From: Acrasis kona
Lineage: Eukaryota; Heterolobosea; Eutetramitea; Acrasida; Acrasidae
NCBI GenBank assembly: GCA_026419775.2
Contig: JAOPGA020001165.1
Location: 1-42,443 of the forward strand
Direction: 5' to 3'
DNA length: 42,443 nucleotides
Part shown: in pieces, positions 42,136 to 42,443 of the stretch
Layout of the letters: each line of letters opens with the position of its first letter
Numbering within the stretch: the stretch's first letter is position 1
Notes under the pieces: model-generated
What the model was told of the DNA's origin: nothing
The model's database searches: none
The model's input: only the letters and a program-made list of their open reading frames with translations
Made by a program: the position numbers and the translations under genes

Positions 42136-42443
42136 ATGCTTCACCCTCTTTATAACGATCATGAATACGAGACCATAAAGAGTGCCCCAGTACACGTATT
42201 TGTGAAGGTTTGCTGGAATATTTTGCTGGCTATCGTACAAGTCGCGTTCGGATTTTTGTTTATTATCGCGGACGATTCTTTTGAACACATCAATCCTATG
42301 GTGTTTGCAGCATTGAAGCTATTCATATGTTCAATAGTCCTACATCCCCTTGCTTTTATTCTAGAAAAGAGGGAGGGTCACAAAAGTGTTAATTGTGCGC
42401 CTAATTGTACAGAAAAGGAGGTTCTTAAATCAAGACTACCGAC
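42136..42443 (+). CDS. Partial membrane protein gene (3' end beyond window)
   Basis: ATG 42136 opens a frame with no stop to the last base (102 codons seen), preceded in frame by TAG at 42118. Two hydrophobic segments are visible, WNILLAIVQVAFGFLFIIA and MVFAALKLFICSIVLHPLAF. They are followed by a charged, Cys-containing stretch. No family is recognised. The opposite-strand ORF over the same bases is taken as a shadow. Confidence 0.5.
   Translation, partial: MLHPLYNDHEYETIKSAPVHVFVKVCWNILLAIVQVAFGFLFIIADDSFEHINPMVFAALKLFICSIVLHPLAFILEKREGHKSVNCAPNCTEKEVLKSRLP

Noticed and set aside
42106-42288. 60-residue minus ORF at window end
   Set aside because: Shadow of the plus-strand membrane-protein frame that stays open to the window end.

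Overview
This is a gene-dense nuclear segment of a unicellular eukaryote. The evidence is spliceosomal GT-AG introns of 31-60 nt, an AT-rich sequence, TAA as the dominant stop, and eukaryote-only families (14-3-3, 20S proteasome alpha subunit, Ras, RasGAP, NEK kinase, signal peptide peptidase, CLEC16A, GNL1, AK9). The gene set and the large protist-type receptor suit a free-living amoeba or amoeboflagellate, either Heterolobosea (Naegleria/Acrasis-like) or an amoebozoan. The sequence alone does not settle which. No bacterial operon, CRISPR array, tRNA or rRNA gene was recognised.

Layout. 1-5041: the 3' part of a CLEC16A-like gene and a C2-PH-RasGAP gene. 5520-11092: a six-exon gene for a ~1,784-residue receptor-like multipass membrane protein. 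11160-12957: a degenerate Ras-like GTPase and an F-box-like gene. 13117-19258: an 11-exon gene whose splice phases give one 1,916-residue AK9-type adenylate kinase. 19275-26829: proteasome alpha-4, an AIG1/FAR-17a-like membrane protein, a mitochondrial CYTH/thiamine-triphosphatase-like protein, a secreted M20 peptidase, signal peptide peptidase and a TLC-domain protein. 27020-29278: a 67-residue single-TM protein and a family-2 glycosyltransferase. 29437-35583: 14-3-3, a canonical Ras, a NEK-like kinase, GNL1 and a small multipass protein.

From about 35600 to the end the character changes. There are short or broken reading frames, an 'n' in the assembly, an inverted-repeat-bounded ~530 bp element, orphan exons on both strands, a GPI-anchored surface protein, a beta-propeller-like gene with a possible YEATS-like N-terminus, and a membrane-protein gene cut by the window end. 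This looks like an accessory or decaying zone beside a conserved block.

Functional links are mostly thematic. Ras signalling is represented by Ras, RasGAP and a pseudo-Ras. Membrane and secretory biology is represented by signal peptide peptidase, TLC, CLEC16A, glycosyltransferase, receptor and GPI protein. Genes are packed tightly: convergent stops are 5-23 bp apart, and one divergent pair of start codons is only 47 bp apart. In about half of the confident genes the AATAAA or ATTAAA signal overlaps or touches the stop codon, the strongest window-wide pattern found.
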